DNA of 64,000 nt from Hymenobacter sp. 5317J-9 (lineage in GTDB: Bacteria; Bacteroidota; Bacteroidia; Cytophagales; Hymenobacteraceae): the NCBI RefSeq assembly GCF_022921075.1, contig NZ_CP095050.1:2852001-2916000 (forward strand), read 5' to 3'. Shown here in pieces: positions 54,001 through 61,662 of the stretch. How positions within the stretch are numbered: position 1 is the stretch's first letter; each line of letters begins with the position of its first letter. The notes beneath the pieces are model-generated. The model was not told the DNA's origin. It saw nothing but the letters and a program-made list of their open reading frames with translations, and made no database searches. The position numbers and the translations under genes are program-made.

Positions 54001-54318
54001 CTGGGCCGCAAAATCGAGGATGAGACCTTCGGCGTCGGGGTGTGACAGGTAAAGGCCGCTCACCGCCACGTAGTACTCGGCGTCGGCGGTGCGGTCGCGG
54101 GCCGCGGCGCCGCCCTGGCTGGCGTGCACCGGCTCGATGGCCAGGTACTGCCGAAATGCTTCCTGCGCGGCCCCGTACTGGCCGCGGTCAAACAGCTCCA
54201 ACCCTTCCTGAAAATGCCGCTCGTCGGACGCAAAAACCTGGGATTGCTGGGCCTGGGCCGCCAGCGGGGCCGCCGCGCTCAGGGCGGCGGCTAGCGCCAG
54301 CCGGGGAAATAGCTTCAT
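51082..54318 (-). CDS. Large secreted tetratricopeptide repeat protein
   Basis: A 1078-residue protein with a signal peptide (MKLFPRLALAAALSAAAPLA, cleavage near AQAQQ) and TPR repeats over almost its whole length: LFDRGQYGAAQEAFRQYLAI, ELGRFYFDQKNYEAAIRYFQ, FKLAYSYFEQKDYEKARLLF, LGDAYYQKGQYKEAAENFDK and many more up to about residue 1000. The C-terminal 60 residues are Pro/Ala/Lys/Thr-rich. It is probably periplasmic or outer-membrane associated and acts as a scaffold. It is the first gene of the envelope cluster. The ATG is at 54318, with TACTTTTG (54364-54371) upstream on the same strand. Confidence 0.88.
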   Translation of the reverse strand: MKLFPRLALAAALSAAAPLAAQAQQSQVFASDERHFQEGLELFDRGQYGAAQEAFRQYLAIEPVHASQGGAAARDRTADAEYYVAVSGLYLSHPDAEGLILDFAAQHPAHPRAAAAYFELGRFYFDQKNYEAAIRYFQKVAPDNLSNDQRAESDFKLAYSYFEQKDYEKARLLFDRNKQVQSQYKYASSYYAGYLAYRAGDYAAARTDLAVAEQNDAYQPVVPAVMTQIYYREGNFDGLIGYATKALQNTPPPQNSDEIQLLLGDAYYQKGQYKEAAENFDKYAAIHKGKIEPALQYKIGFANYKMGDFKGAIANLRNVAVRRDSLGQNAAYHLGLSYIQTNQKPQAVTAFEAARQSTFDKGIAENATLKLGQVQYEQGNLPETIAVLRDFRKKFPRSKNQPIVDDLLSTSFLASTDYNQALTYLDGLEDRSAKLDATYQRVAYSQAATLYNNGNYSEALPLLDKSLKYPADDALRAAAQVLRGEIFSVGQQYQDAITAYVAAARSARQGGVSPEEADFEQKARYGLGYAYYNTKQYDRARPQFQAFVSDNDAKPSDPNYYDATLRLADTYYVAKSYQQALALYDKVINANAADKDYAYYQKGRTLGLMGRRDEANTTLAALLKTSPNSRYAEEAVFQQAQLSFEAGEYQPAVDGFTRLIANRPNSPLMPQALQKRGVAYANLQQQEKAVADFQKVLTDYPRSEAASQAIYSLQESLTALGRTEEFDAVLASFKIQNPDSKATESVEFEAAKSLYLAEKYKPAILRLESYLKQYPQSALGPDARFFLADSYVKTGDRQQGIARLRDVVTEGKSEFLNRAVGRLADLEFENKNYAEAAKYYERLRGASTNRREVANATLGQMRSLYEAGDYAGTRRVAEELRAQAGATANATNAALLYLGKASYRAENYDQAATELAAAVTAAPNDVNGAEAQYFLAQTLFKQKKNEDAIAAALKVNANYSSYALWQGRAFLLVADVYAAEGDNFQARGTLNSLIDNNFPVAEVVEAAKQRLKTLGADQPEEPAEPKPAPKTPAKAPAKTPAPIGKPATTPAPTKGKTAVPRTNLRGNTTAPADTATQR

Positions 54319-54363
54319 GTAATTACCTTGCGTGGAGGGGCCGCATCGGGCCCGGGAACTGGC

Positions 54364-54371
54364 CAAAAGTA
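54364..54371 (-). promoter_or_regulatory. -7 box TACTTTTG upstream of the large TPR gene
   Basis: CAAAAGTA on the plus strand gives an exact TAnnTTTG match on the minus strand, 46 bases before the ATG at 54318. No -33 box at normal distance. Confidence 0.4.
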
Positions 54372-54525
54372 GCGATAAATGCCCGTAGGTTGCCCCGCCA
54401 ACGGCGAAATCAAGGGTTTCATTGCCCATCGGGCCCGTGCGTAGCAGGGTTTGCCCCCAAGCTCATCCACACCTCTTGCGGGCAGCAAGCGTATACCAAA
54501 GATGCCCACGCAATGCCCGCCACCT

Positions 54526-55065
54526 ATGAAAACCTTACTTCTCGCCCTCCTGCTGGGCCTTTCCGCCTGTGCTTCCGAACTGGTGCAGAACGTCGAGCAA
54601 GAGCCTAACGTCGATTTCCGGGCCTTCAAGACCTTTAACTTCCTAGACGTGACCGCCCGCAACGATGCAGCCTTTCAAGGGCCCGGCAATGGCATCGAAA
54701 CCCTGAAACAAGCCATCAGCCGCGAAATGCAGCGGCGCGGCTACCAGCCATCGGCCCGCCCCGACCTATGGGTTAACGTCGGCGTGGTAACCAAGGACAA
54801 GGTGCAAACCCGCGAAACCACTCTGCGCGACGCCCCGCTTTACATTGGGCAGCGCAACTACCATTGGCAAAGCCAGAACGTAGCGGTAGGCCGCTACGAA
54901 GAAGGCACTGCCACGGTGGAAATAGTGGATGCAGCGCGCAAGGAACTCATCTGGCAGGGCTCGGTGCAAAGCGTCCTTTCCCCCAAAGCCGACAAGCTCG
55001 CCAAGCGAATTGATGAGGCCGTGACTGCCCTGTTTGACCGATATCCGGTTGCACCTACCCAGTAA
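54526..55065 (+). CDS. DUF4136 family lipoprotein
   Basis: A 179-residue lipoprotein. The N-terminus MKTLLLALLLGLSAC ends in a lipobox with Cys-15. The mature part (NVDFRAFKTFNFLD..., LKQAISREMQRRGYQPSARPDLWVNVGV, IGQRNYHW, GTATVEIVDAARKELIWQGS, RIDEAVTALFDRYP) fits the DUF4136 family of envelope lipoproteins, whose role is unknown. The ATG at 54526 is chosen as the start of the signal sequence; the frame is open further upstream without coding character. Confidence 0.88.
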   Translation: MKTLLLALLLGLSACASELVQNVEQEPNVDFRAFKTFNFLDVTARNDAAFQGPGNGIETLKQAISREMQRRGYQPSARPDLWVNVGVVTKDKVQTRETTLRDAPLYIGQRNYHWQSQNVAVGRYEEGTATVEIVDAARKELIWQGSVQSVLSPKADKLAKRIDEAVTALFDRYPVAPTQ

Positions 55066-55092
55066 CTTCAGCGGCTCATCCTCAACGCAGAA

Positions 55093-55140
55093 TAGAAAGA
55101 AAAGCCCCGTCAGCATCAGCTGACGGGGCTTTTCTTTCTA
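55093..55140. terminator. Bidirectional terminator
   Basis: A near-perfect palindrome with 22-bp arms (core GCCCCGTCAGC/GCTGACGGGGC, flanked by AAGAAAA/TTTTCTT) between two convergent genes. T-runs on both strands. Confidence 0.92.
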
Positions 55141-55153
55141 TTCTGCTGCTGTT

Positions 55154-55366
55154 TTATTGCTTCGGAGCAATGCCGGGCACATTGAGGTTGCCGTTTTTGT
55201 AGCGCTTGTAGAGGTAGGCCGCTCCGGCGGCCAGCAGGGCGCCGCCCACCAGCTTGCGTGAGGGCGATGCGCCGACGCGGCTGCCATCGTCGTTGGTGCG
55301 GCCGCTAAAACCGCCAAAAAGACCGGAAATCATGCCGCCGAGAGTATTGCTGGGTTGGTTGCTCAT
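55154..55366 (-). CDS. Small hypothetical protein with a hydrophobic segment
   Basis: A 70-residue protein (MSNQPSNTLGGMISGLFGGF...). The N-terminal half is Gly-rich, and LVGGALLAAGAAYLYKRYKNG near residue 45 could be one membrane helix. I do not recognise a family. The ATG at 55366 is preferred to an upstream codon at 55408. It is on the same strand as holA, 57 bases downstream of it. Confidence 0.65.
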   Translation of the reverse strand: MSNQPSNTLGGMISGLFGGFSGRTNDDGSRVGASPSRKLVGGALLAAGAAYLYKRYKNGNLNVPGIAPKQ

Positions 55367-55423
55367 GAGTGAAATCAGATTTGAGGTGAATGTCTGATTT
55401 CTACGCAAGCAGCCCGCCTCGCG

Positions 55424-56482
55424 TTACCCCAGCACGCCGGCCGGCACCGCGTGCAGAATCAGCCACACCAGCTCGCGCAGGATTTCGGCGTCGTCCATCG
55501 AGCCGCTTTCGATGCCCTTGCTCTGGGCATCGGCCCGCCGGATGTCGTGAATGATGCCCACCACCCGCTCTGCCGGGTAGGCGCGCAGGGCCTGCTGGTA
55601 TTCCTTCTGGGCAAAGCTGTTCATGATGCCCAGGCTTTTGTATACGCCATCGGGCGGGTTGGCGCCCGACTGATGCAGCACCAGCAGCTTGGTAAAGAAA
55701 TTGAACAGCAGCGTAAGGTTCGGAATCAGCGGGTTGGCTTTGGGGTTGGCGGCGAAATAGCCCAGAATGCGGTTTGCCTTGAGCACGTCGCGCTGCACCA
55801 GGGCTTTTTGCAACTCAAAAATGTTGTAGTCCTTGCTGATGCCCACCAGCCGCTGCACCAGCTCCTCGTCGATGGGTTGATTGGGCTTGAGGTTGAGTGC
55901 CAGCTTGTCGACTTCATTGGCCAAGCGTCCCAAATCAGCCCCAATGTACTCGGCCAGCATGGCCGTGGCCTGCCCCGTAATTTGCAGATTACGCGCCCTC
56001 ACGTTGGCCGTGAGCCATTGTGGTACTTGGCTGTCGTAGAGCTTTTTGCTGGTCATCAGCACGGCCGGCGACTCTTTGCCCGCGAGCAGCTTGCCCAGCT
56101 TTTTGCGGCTGTCCAGGGTCTTATGCTTGTAGCAAAACACCAGCACGGTGCTGGGCAGCGGGTTTTTCAGATATGCCTCCAGAAAAGGCCAGCTCCGCTC
56201 CTGCTCCAGGTCGGCCACTGTCTGGGCTTCCTTCACGATGACGACGCTGCGCTCGGCCATCATGGGAAAGCGCTTGGCCTGGCCCAGAATGCCGGTTACG
56301 TCCACGTCCTTGCCGTACACCACCACCTGGTTGAAGCTGCGCTCGTGCTCGGCCAGCGCCGTTTTCTCAATCAAATCGGCCACCACATCGATGTAATACG
56401 GCTCCTCGCCCTGCAAAAAATACACGGGCTGAAACTGCCGTTGCTGCAGTTGCTTCAGTATCGCGTCGGCTTCGAGTATCAA
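55424..56482 (-). CDS. holA: DNA polymerase III, delta subunit
   Basis: A 352-residue clamp-loader subunit that opens the sliding clamp. FQPVYFLQGEEPYYIDVVADLIEK at the N-terminus, FPMMAERSVVIVKEAQ, VLVFCYKHKTLDSRKKLGK, LAEYIGADLGRLANEVDKLAL and YNIFELQKALVQRDVLKANRIL match HolA. The start is TTG at 56482 (ILEADAILKQL); there is no suitable ATG. The promoter box TACCTTTG (56550-56557, minus) is about 70 bases upstream and stands back to back with that of tyrS. Confidence 0.92.
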   Translation of the reverse strand: MILEADAILKQLQQRQFQPVYFLQGEEPYYIDVVADLIEKTALAEHERSFNQVVVYGKDVDVTGILGQAKRFPMMAERSVVIVKEAQTVADLEQERSWPFLEAYLKNPLPSTVLVFCYKHKTLDSRKKLGKLLAGKESPAVLMTSKKLYDSQVPQWLTANVRARNLQITGQATAMLAEYIGADLGRLANEVDKLALNLKPNQPIDEELVQRLVGISKDYNIFELQKALVQRDVLKANRILGYFAANPKANPLIPNLTLLFNFFTKLLVLHQSGANPPDGVYKSLGIMNSFAQKEYQQALRAYPAERVVGIIHDIRRADAQSKGIESGSMDDAEILRELVWLILHAVPAGVLG

Positions 56483-56549
56483 GTGGTAAATGCGTAAGTG
56501 GGTAAATGAGATGAAGTGAATGCTCTGCAAGCACTGACTTCATCTCTGG

Positions 56550-56576
56550 CAAAGGTAAAGCCACCTAGTACCTTTG
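56550..56576. promoter_or_regulatory. Back-to-back -7 boxes for holA and tyrS
   Basis: CAAAGGTA (56550-56557, minus-strand TACCTTTG) and TACCTTTG (56569-56576, plus strand) are exact consensus matches in opposite orientation, 11 bases apart. Each lies in the other's upstream region, so the two promoters overlap. Confidence 0.6.
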
Positions 56577-56666
56577 CGAACGAGTGCGCAACGACGCAAA
56601 ATCAGGCAGGAGCTTCCATCAGCGAAGCCCCACCTTACTCATTTACTCAATTTACTCACTTACCAA

Positions 56667-57980
56667 TTGGATTTCATCCCTGAACTGACCTGGCGCGGCA
56701 TGTTTCACGATGCCATGCCCGGTACCGCCGAGCACCTGGCCACGAATGCCCCCATCACCGGCTACATCGGTTTCGACCCCACCGCCGCTTCGCTGCACAT
56801 CGGCAACCTGGCCACCATCATGCTGCTGGTGCACCTGCAGCGCGCCGGCCACCGCCCCGTGGCCCTGGTGGGCGGCGCCACCGGCATGATTGGCGACCCC
56901 AGCGGCAAGTCGGCCGAGCGCAACCTGCTCGACGAAACCACCCTGCGCCGCAACCAGGCCGGCATTCAGGCCCAGCTCGAGAAGTTTCTGGACTTCTCCG
57001 AAGGCCCCACCGGCGCGCTGGTGGTGAACAACTACGATTGGTTTAAGGACTTCGGCTTTTTGCAATTTCTGCGCGAGGTGGGCAAACACCTCACCGTGAA
57101 TTATATGATGGCCAAGGACTCGGTGAAGCGCCGCATTGGCGGCGGCGAGGACGGCGACAGCATCGGCATCAGCTATACCGAATTCAGCTACCAGCTGCTG
57201 CAGGGCTACGACTTCGTGCACCTCAACAAAGCGCTGGGCGTCACGCTGCAAATGGGCGCCAGCGACCAGTGGGGCAACATCACCACCGGCACCGAGCTCA
57301 TTCGACGCATCGCCAACGCCGAAGGCACCGAGGCCAAAGCCTACGCCCTCACCGGCCAGCTCATCACCAAAGCCGACGGCACCAAGTACGGCAAGTCGGA
57401 AACCGGCACCGTGTGGCTCGACCCGGCTCTCACCACGCCTTACCAGTTCTACCAGTTTTTTCTACGCGCCGAAGACGCCGACGCCCCGCGCCTCATCCGC
57501 GTGTTCACGCTGCTGAGCCAGCAAGAGATTGAAGCCCTCGAAGCCGAGCACGCCCAAAACCCCGGCCTGAAAACCTTGCAGAAAGCCCTGGCCAAAGACG
57601 TCACCATCCGCGTGCACTCCGAAGCCGCTTATGAGGCCGCCGTGGCGGCGTCCGAAGTGCTGTTTGGCAAAGGTGGCGACCTCAGCTCCCTCGCCGAAGC
57701 CACGCTGCTCGATGCCTTTGCCGGCCTGCCGCACTTGCGCGTGCCCCGCGCTGCTGCGCCCGACCTCAACGTGGCCGTGCTCCTGAGCGACGCCACCGAC
57801 AAGCAGATTCTGTCCTCCCGCGGCGAAGCCCGCAAGCTTATCCAATCCAACGGCTTGAGCATCAACGGCACCAAGCTCACATCCCCCGACGCCCTGGTAG
57901 CCGAACTGCCCCGGCTGCACGATAAGTACTTTGTGGTGAAGAAGGGCAAAAAGGACTACTTCCTTGTCGAACTGGTGTAG
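56667..57980 (+). CDS. tyrS: Tyrosyl-tRNA synthetase
   Basis: A 437-residue class I aminoacyl-tRNA synthetase. The HIGH-type motif is LHIGNLATIMLLVHLQ near residue 50, and the KMSKS-type motif is KADGTKYGKSETGTVWLD near 235. GATGMIGDPSGKSAERNLL and LQMGASDQWGNITTGTELI are TyrRS blocks, and the C-terminal S4-like domain has KLIQSNGLSINGTKL. I choose TTG at 56667 (DFIPELTWRG) as start; the frame is open back to 56574, but that part includes the -7 box. A strong terminator follows. Confidence 0.95.
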   Translation: MDFIPELTWRGMFHDAMPGTAEHLATNAPITGYIGFDPTAASLHIGNLATIMLLVHLQRAGHRPVALVGGATGMIGDPSGKSAERNLLDETTLRRNQAGIQAQLEKFLDFSEGPTGALVVNNYDWFKDFGFLQFLREVGKHLTVNYMMAKDSVKRRIGGGEDGDSIGISYTEFSYQLLQGYDFVHLNKALGVTLQMGASDQWGNITTGTELIRRIANAEGTEAKAYALTGQLITKADGTKYGKSETGTVWLDPALTTPYQFYQFFLRAEDADAPRLIRVFTLLSQQEIEALEAEHAQNPGLKTLQKALAKDVTIRVHSEAAYEAAVAASEVLFGKGGDLSSLAEATLLDAFAGLPHLRVPRAAAPDLNVAVLLSDATDKQILSSRGEARKLIQSNGLSINGTKLTSPDALVAELPRLHDKYFVVKKGKKDYFLVELV

Positions 57981-58032
57981 AATAACGGTCAGCCGGCGCT
58001 CCGCCGGTGCTTGGCTCGGCACCCATACGCCA

Positions 58033-58069
58033 CAAAAAAAGGCCCCGCCAATCGGCGGGGCCTTTTTCG
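58033..58069. terminator. Bidirectional terminator between tyrS and the H1-like gene
   Basis: GGCCCCGCC and GGCGGGGCC with a four-base loop, preceded by seven A and followed by five T. Confidence 0.92.
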
Positions 58070-58105
58070 TTATCTACGTATTCGCCGAATCCGACGAATT
58101 CGTGA

Positions 58106-58390
58106 TTACTTCTTCTTGGCAGGAGCTGCTTTCTTAGCAGCAGCGGGGGCAGCCTTTTTGGCGGCGGGAGCAGCCTTCTTGGCACCACCGGCAGCGGGCG
58201 CTTTGGTAGCGCCGGCAGCAGCGTTCTTGGTGTTCTGCACCTCGGTGCGGAACGCCTGAGCCATCGTCTTCAGCTCCTGCATGCCTTTGCGCACGCGGGT
58301 GCCAGCGGCAGCGTTCTGCTTGTCGTAGAATTTCGAGAAATCGTCTTCCAGCGACATTACGAGGTCCTTCAATTTACCAAAGTTGTTCAT
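58106..58390 (-). CDS. Histone H1-like Lys/Ala-rich DNA-binding protein
   Basis: A 94-residue protein. Residues 1-60 form a helical head (MNNFGKLKDLVMSLEDDFSK, RVRKGMQELKTMAQAFRTEV). Residues 60-94 are a tail of AAPAAKKA-type repeats ending in KKK. This layout, head plus Lys/Ala/Pro tail, is that of Hc1/H1-like nucleoid proteins common in Bacteroidota. It would bind DNA without sequence preference. The ATG is at 58390; about 200 AT-richer non-coding bases precede it. Confidence 0.88.
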   Translation of the reverse strand: MNNFGKLKDLVMSLEDDFSKFYDKQNAAAGTRVRKGMQELKTMAQAFRTEVQNTKNAAAGATKAPAAGGAKKAAPAAKKAAPAAAKKAAPAKKK

Positions 58391-58589
58391 TGGGGTTTGG
58401 GGTTTGGGGGTGAAAAATGAGCGTTATAAGCGGTTAAGCCGGCCCTAATATACAGGGATTTCAAATGCAAGCAAGTTTTTCACTTTTTTTTCAAAACCCC
58501 CTTCCCGGCTTTCAGAGGCCGATTTTTTGAAAAAAAACCTTGATTCCAGCAAGTAGCGCTAAACCCCTTAGCTTAGAATAGTACTAAAA

Positions 58590-58625
58590 CAAAAGCGCCG
58601 GCCTCCCTCGCGGGAAGCCGGCGCC
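58590..58625 (-). terminator. Terminator after the alpha-oxoamine synthase gene
   Basis: On the minus strand GGCGCCGGCTTCC and GGAGGCCGGCGC form a stem followed by TTTTGTTTTAG, about 20 bases after the stop at 58646. Confidence 0.88.
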
Positions 58626-58645
58626 AAGTGCCTTGGCGGGCTATT

Positions 58646-59893
58646 TTAGGCGGTTTGCGTGGCGGCGGGGGCTTTGCTGTACAGGCCCTTATCGAGCTTG
58701 GTGGCCACGGCCTCAAACGCCGCAATCGTTTCCTGCACGTCTTGCAAAGTGTGCACCGCCGTGGGAATGAGGCGGAGCATAATTACGCCCTTGGGCACCA
58801 CCGGATACACCACAATAGAGCAGAAAATGCCGTGATTCTCACGCAAATCGAAGGTTAGGGCCGTGGCGTCGGGGATTTCGCCGTTGAGGAACACGGGCGT
58901 TACCGGCGACTCGGTGGTGCCGATGTTGAAGCCTTTTTCCTTCAGGCCGCTTTGCAGGGCGCGCACCACGGTCCAGAGGTTTTCGCGGTATTCGGGGTGG
59001 TTGCGAATCAGCTCCAGGCGCTTCAGGGCGCCAATTACGAGAGGCATGGGCAGCGATTTGGCGAAAATCTGGCTGCGCATATTGTAACGCAAATATTCAA
59101 TAACGCTTTCCGGCCCGGCCACGAACGCGCCGATGCTGGCCATGCTCTTGGCGAAGGTGTAAAAAATTAAGTCTACGCCCTCTATGCAGCCCAAATGTTC
59201 GGCCGTGCCGGCGCCCGTGGGACCTAGCGTGCCAAAACCATGAGCATCGTCGACGAAGATGCGGAAGTCGTATTTTTTCTTCAGCTCGACGATTTCGCGC
59301 AGCTTGCCCAGGTTGCCCGACATGCCGAACATGCCCTCGGTAATGACGAGAATGCCGCCGCCGGTTTCGTCGGTCAGACGCTTGGCGCGCTCCAGTTGCT
59401 TTTCGAGGTTGGCGATGTCGTTGTGCGGGAACACGAAGCGCTTGCCCTGGTGCAGGCGCACGCCGTCGATGATGCAGGCGTGCGACTCGGCGTCGTACAC
59501 AATGGCATCGTGGCGGCTCACCAGCGCGTCGATGATGCTCACCACGCCCTGGTAGCCGAAGTTGAGCAGCAGCGCGCTGGGCTTCTGCACGAAGTCGGCC
59601 AGTTCATTCTCTAGTTGCTCGTGCAGGGTCGAGTTGCCGCTCATGATGCGGGCACCCATGGGGTAGGCCATGCCGTAGTCGGTGGCACCTTCGCGGTCGG
59701 CCTGGCGCACTTCGGGGTGGTTGGCGAGGCCCAGGTAGTTGTTGAGGCTCCAGGTCAGCACTTCTTTGCCCCGGAACATCATGCGCGGCTTGATTTCGCC
59801 TTCGAGCTTGGGGAACGTGAAATAGCCGTGGGCGTAGTGCGAGTGCGAGCCAAGCGGGCCGCGGTTCGCCGAAATCCGGTCGAAAATATCCAC
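58646..59893 (-). CDS. Alpha-oxoamine synthase (serine palmitoyltransferase or cysteate acyltransferase type)
   Basis: A 415-residue PLP enzyme that condenses an amino acid with an acyl thioester. Family blocks: LTWSLNNYLGLANHPEV, PMGARIMSGNSTLHEQLE, LLNFGYQGVVSIIDALV, YDAESHACIIDGVRL, FVDDAHGFGTLGPTG and FYTFAKSMASIGAF with the PLP Lys. In Bacteroidota this branch makes the long-chain base of sphingolipids, or of sulfonolipids when cysteate is used. The sequence does not decide which. The start is GTG at 59893 (DIFDRISANRG), after which homology begins; a longer frame runs up to 59977. TACCTTTG (59977-59984) lies upstream. Confidence 0.85.
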   Translation of the reverse strand: MDIFDRISANRGPLGSHSHYAHGYFTFPKLEGEIKPRMMFRGKEVLTWSLNNYLGLANHPEVRQADREGATDYGMAYPMGARIMSGNSTLHEQLENELADFVQKPSALLLNFGYQGVVSIIDALVSRHDAIVYDAESHACIIDGVRLHQGKRFVFPHNDIANLEKQLERAKRLTDETGGGILVITEGMFGMSGNLGKLREIVELKKKYDFRIFVDDAHGFGTLGPTGAGTAEHLGCIEGVDLIFYTFAKSMASIGAFVAGPESVIEYLRYNMRSQIFAKSLPMPLVIGALKRLELIRNHPEYRENLWTVVRALQSGLKEKGFNIGTTESPVTPVFLNGEIPDATALTFDLRENHGIFCSIVVYPVVPKGVIMLRLIPTAVHTLQDVQETIAAFEAVATKLDKGLYSKAPAATQTA

Positions 59894-59976
59894 TGAAAAA
59901 ACGGGAATGAGGTGAAGTAAAGGGCGGTAAGCAGGCGAAAGGGCTATTTTGCAAAAACCCAATACCTGCCTAATCA

Positions 59977-59984
59977 CAAAGGTA
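59977..59984 (-). promoter_or_regulatory. -7 box TACCTTTG upstream of the alpha-oxoamine synthase gene
   Basis: CAAAGGTA on the plus strand is an exact TAnnTTTG match on the minus strand, 83 bases before the GTG at 59893. It supports the shorter start. Confidence 0.45.
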
Positions 59985-60106
59985 ACCCCGGGCCGCCGTT
60001 GTACATAATTTGGGCTTAATAACGGTTTGGCAGGGCCGATGTTTGAGGAGGGCCCGCGCTTAGCCCGTTTCTTTGTGGCCTAAATCCGTCCCGCCCGCTT
60101 TTACTT

Positions 60107-61618
60107 ATGAAGAAAATCTCCAAGCTGCTTGTCGCCAACCGCGGCGAAATTGCCCTCCGTGTGCTCCGTTCCGCCAAGGAAATGGGCATTGCCACCGTGG
60201 CCATCTATTCCGAAGCCGACCGCAACGCTTTGCACGTGCGCTACGCCGACGAAGCCGTGTGCGTGGGCCCGCCCGCCTCGAAAGACAGTTACCTGCGCGG
60301 CGACAAGATTCTGGAAGTGTGCCGGGAACTGGGCGTCGACGCCATTCACCCCGGCTACGGCTTCCTCTCGGAGAACGCCGGCTTTGCGCGGGCAGTAAAA
60401 GAGGCCGGGCTGATTTTCGTCGGACCCAGCCCGGAGGCCATGGAAATCATGGGCGACAAGCTCTCGGCCAAGCAGGCGGTGCAAGCCTATAACATCCCGC
60501 TGGTGCCGGGCACGGCCGAGGCTATTTCCGACGTGGCCGCCGCCAAGCGCATTGCCGAGGAAGTGGGCTTTCCCATCCTCATCAAAGCCTCGGCCGGCGG
60601 TGGCGGCAAGGGCATGCGCATCGTGAACGGCGTGGAGGAGTTTGAGGAGCAGATGCAGCTGGCCATCAACGAGGCCGTGTCGGCGTTTGGCGACGGGGCG
60701 GTGTTTATTGAGAAGTTCGTGACCGGGCCGCGCCACATCGAAATCCAGGTGCTGGGTGATGAGCACGGCAACATTGTGCACCTGTTCGAGCGCGAGTGCA
60801 GCATTCAGCGCCGGCACCAGAAGGTGATTGAGGAAGCACCTTCGTCGGTGCTCACGCCCGAGCTGCGCGCCGAAATGGGCCGCTGCGCCGTCGACGTGGC
60901 CCGCGCCTGCAACTACGCTGGCGCCGGTACCGTGGAGTTTCTGCTCGACGACAAGCGCAACTTCTATTTCCTGGAGATGAATACCCGCCTGCAGGTAGAA
61001 CACCCCGTGACGGAGCAAATCACCGGCCTCGACCTGGTGAAGGAGCAAATCCGCGTGGCCGAGGGCTACCCGCTGCCCTTCGCGCAGGACGACCTCACCA
61101 TCACCGGCCACGCCCTGGAGCTGCGCGTGTACGCCGAAGACCCGCAAAACAACTTCCTGCCCGACATCGGAACCCTGAGCACCTACGTGCGCCCTCAGGG
61201 CCCCGGCGTGCGCGTCGATGACGGCTTCGAGCAAGGCATGGACATCCCGATTTACTACGACCCGATGATTGCCAAGCTGGTCACCTTCGGGGCCAACCGC
61301 GCCGAGGCCATTGCCCGCATGCTTCGCGCCATTGAGGAGTATAAAATCACGGGCATCGAAACCACGCTGGCGTTTGGCACTTACGTGCTGACGCACCCCG
61401 CGTTTGTGAGCGGTGATTTCGACACCAACTTCATCAAGGACCATTTCACGCCCGCCACCCTCGCTCCCACGGCCCCGGACGAGGCTACGGCCAAAGTGGC
61501 CGCCGCACTCGGCGCCATGCTGCTAGAAACGAAGAAGCCCAAAGCGGCAGCCGCGACTGGCGAAACGGCTGGCGCGGAGGCATCAGGCTGGCGGAAGAAC
61601 CGGCTGGGGGTACGGTAG
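60107..61618 (+). CDS. accC: Biotin carboxylase subunit of an acyl-CoA carboxylase
   Basis: A 503-residue ATP-grasp enzyme that carboxylates biotin on its carrier protein. SKLLVANRGEIALRVLRSAKEMGI, HPGYGFLSENAGFA, ILIKASAGGGGKGMRIV (ATP lid), FIEKFVTGPRHIEIQVLGDEHGN, ECSIQRRHQKVIEEAPS and FLEMNTRLQVEHPVTEQI are diagnostic. The C-terminus has about 45 extra residues rich in Ala and Lys that lack a biotin-binding MKM motif. No carboxyltransferase or carrier gene is adjacent, so it may serve acetyl-CoA or another acyl-CoA carboxylase. The ATG is at 60107. Confidence 0.92.
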   Translation: MKKISKLLVANRGEIALRVLRSAKEMGIATVAIYSEADRNALHVRYADEAVCVGPPASKDSYLRGDKILEVCRELGVDAIHPGYGFLSENAGFARAVKEAGLIFVGPSPEAMEIMGDKLSAKQAVQAYNIPLVPGTAEAISDVAAAKRIAEEVGFPILIKASAGGGGKGMRIVNGVEEFEEQMQLAINEAVSAFGDGAVFIEKFVTGPRHIEIQVLGDEHGNIVHLFERECSIQRRHQKVIEEAPSSVLTPELRAEMGRCAVDVARACNYAGAGTVEFLLDDKRNFYFLEMNTRLQVEHPVTEQITGLDLVKEQIRVAEGYPLPFAQDDLTITGHALELRVYAEDPQNNFLPDIGTLSTYVRPQGPGVRVDDGFEQGMDIPIYYDPMIAKLVTFGANRAEAIARMLRAIEEYKITGIETTLAFGTYVLTHPAFVSGDFDTNFIKDHFTPATLAPTAPDEATAKVAAALGAMLLETKKPKAAAATGETAGAEASGWRKNRLGVR

Positions 61619-61629
61619 ATGTTAGTATA

Positions 61630-61662
61630 AAAAAAGACCGGCAAGCCGGTCTTTTTTTATAC
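61630..61662. terminator. Bidirectional terminator between accC and the RES toxin gene
   Basis: AAAAAAAGACCGGC and GCCGGTCTTTTTTT form a stem with a two-base AA spacer between arms and T-runs on both strands. The minus-strand toxin stop (61657) is inside its edge. Confidence 0.9.

Noticed and set aside
56577..56666. tyrS leader as an attenuator
   Set aside because: No Tyr-codon run, no stable hairpin and no T-run in the 90 bases before the start.
60101..61444. 447-codon open frame opposite accC
   Set aside because: Antisense shadow with His/Gly/Ala bias; accC on the plus strand is unambiguous.
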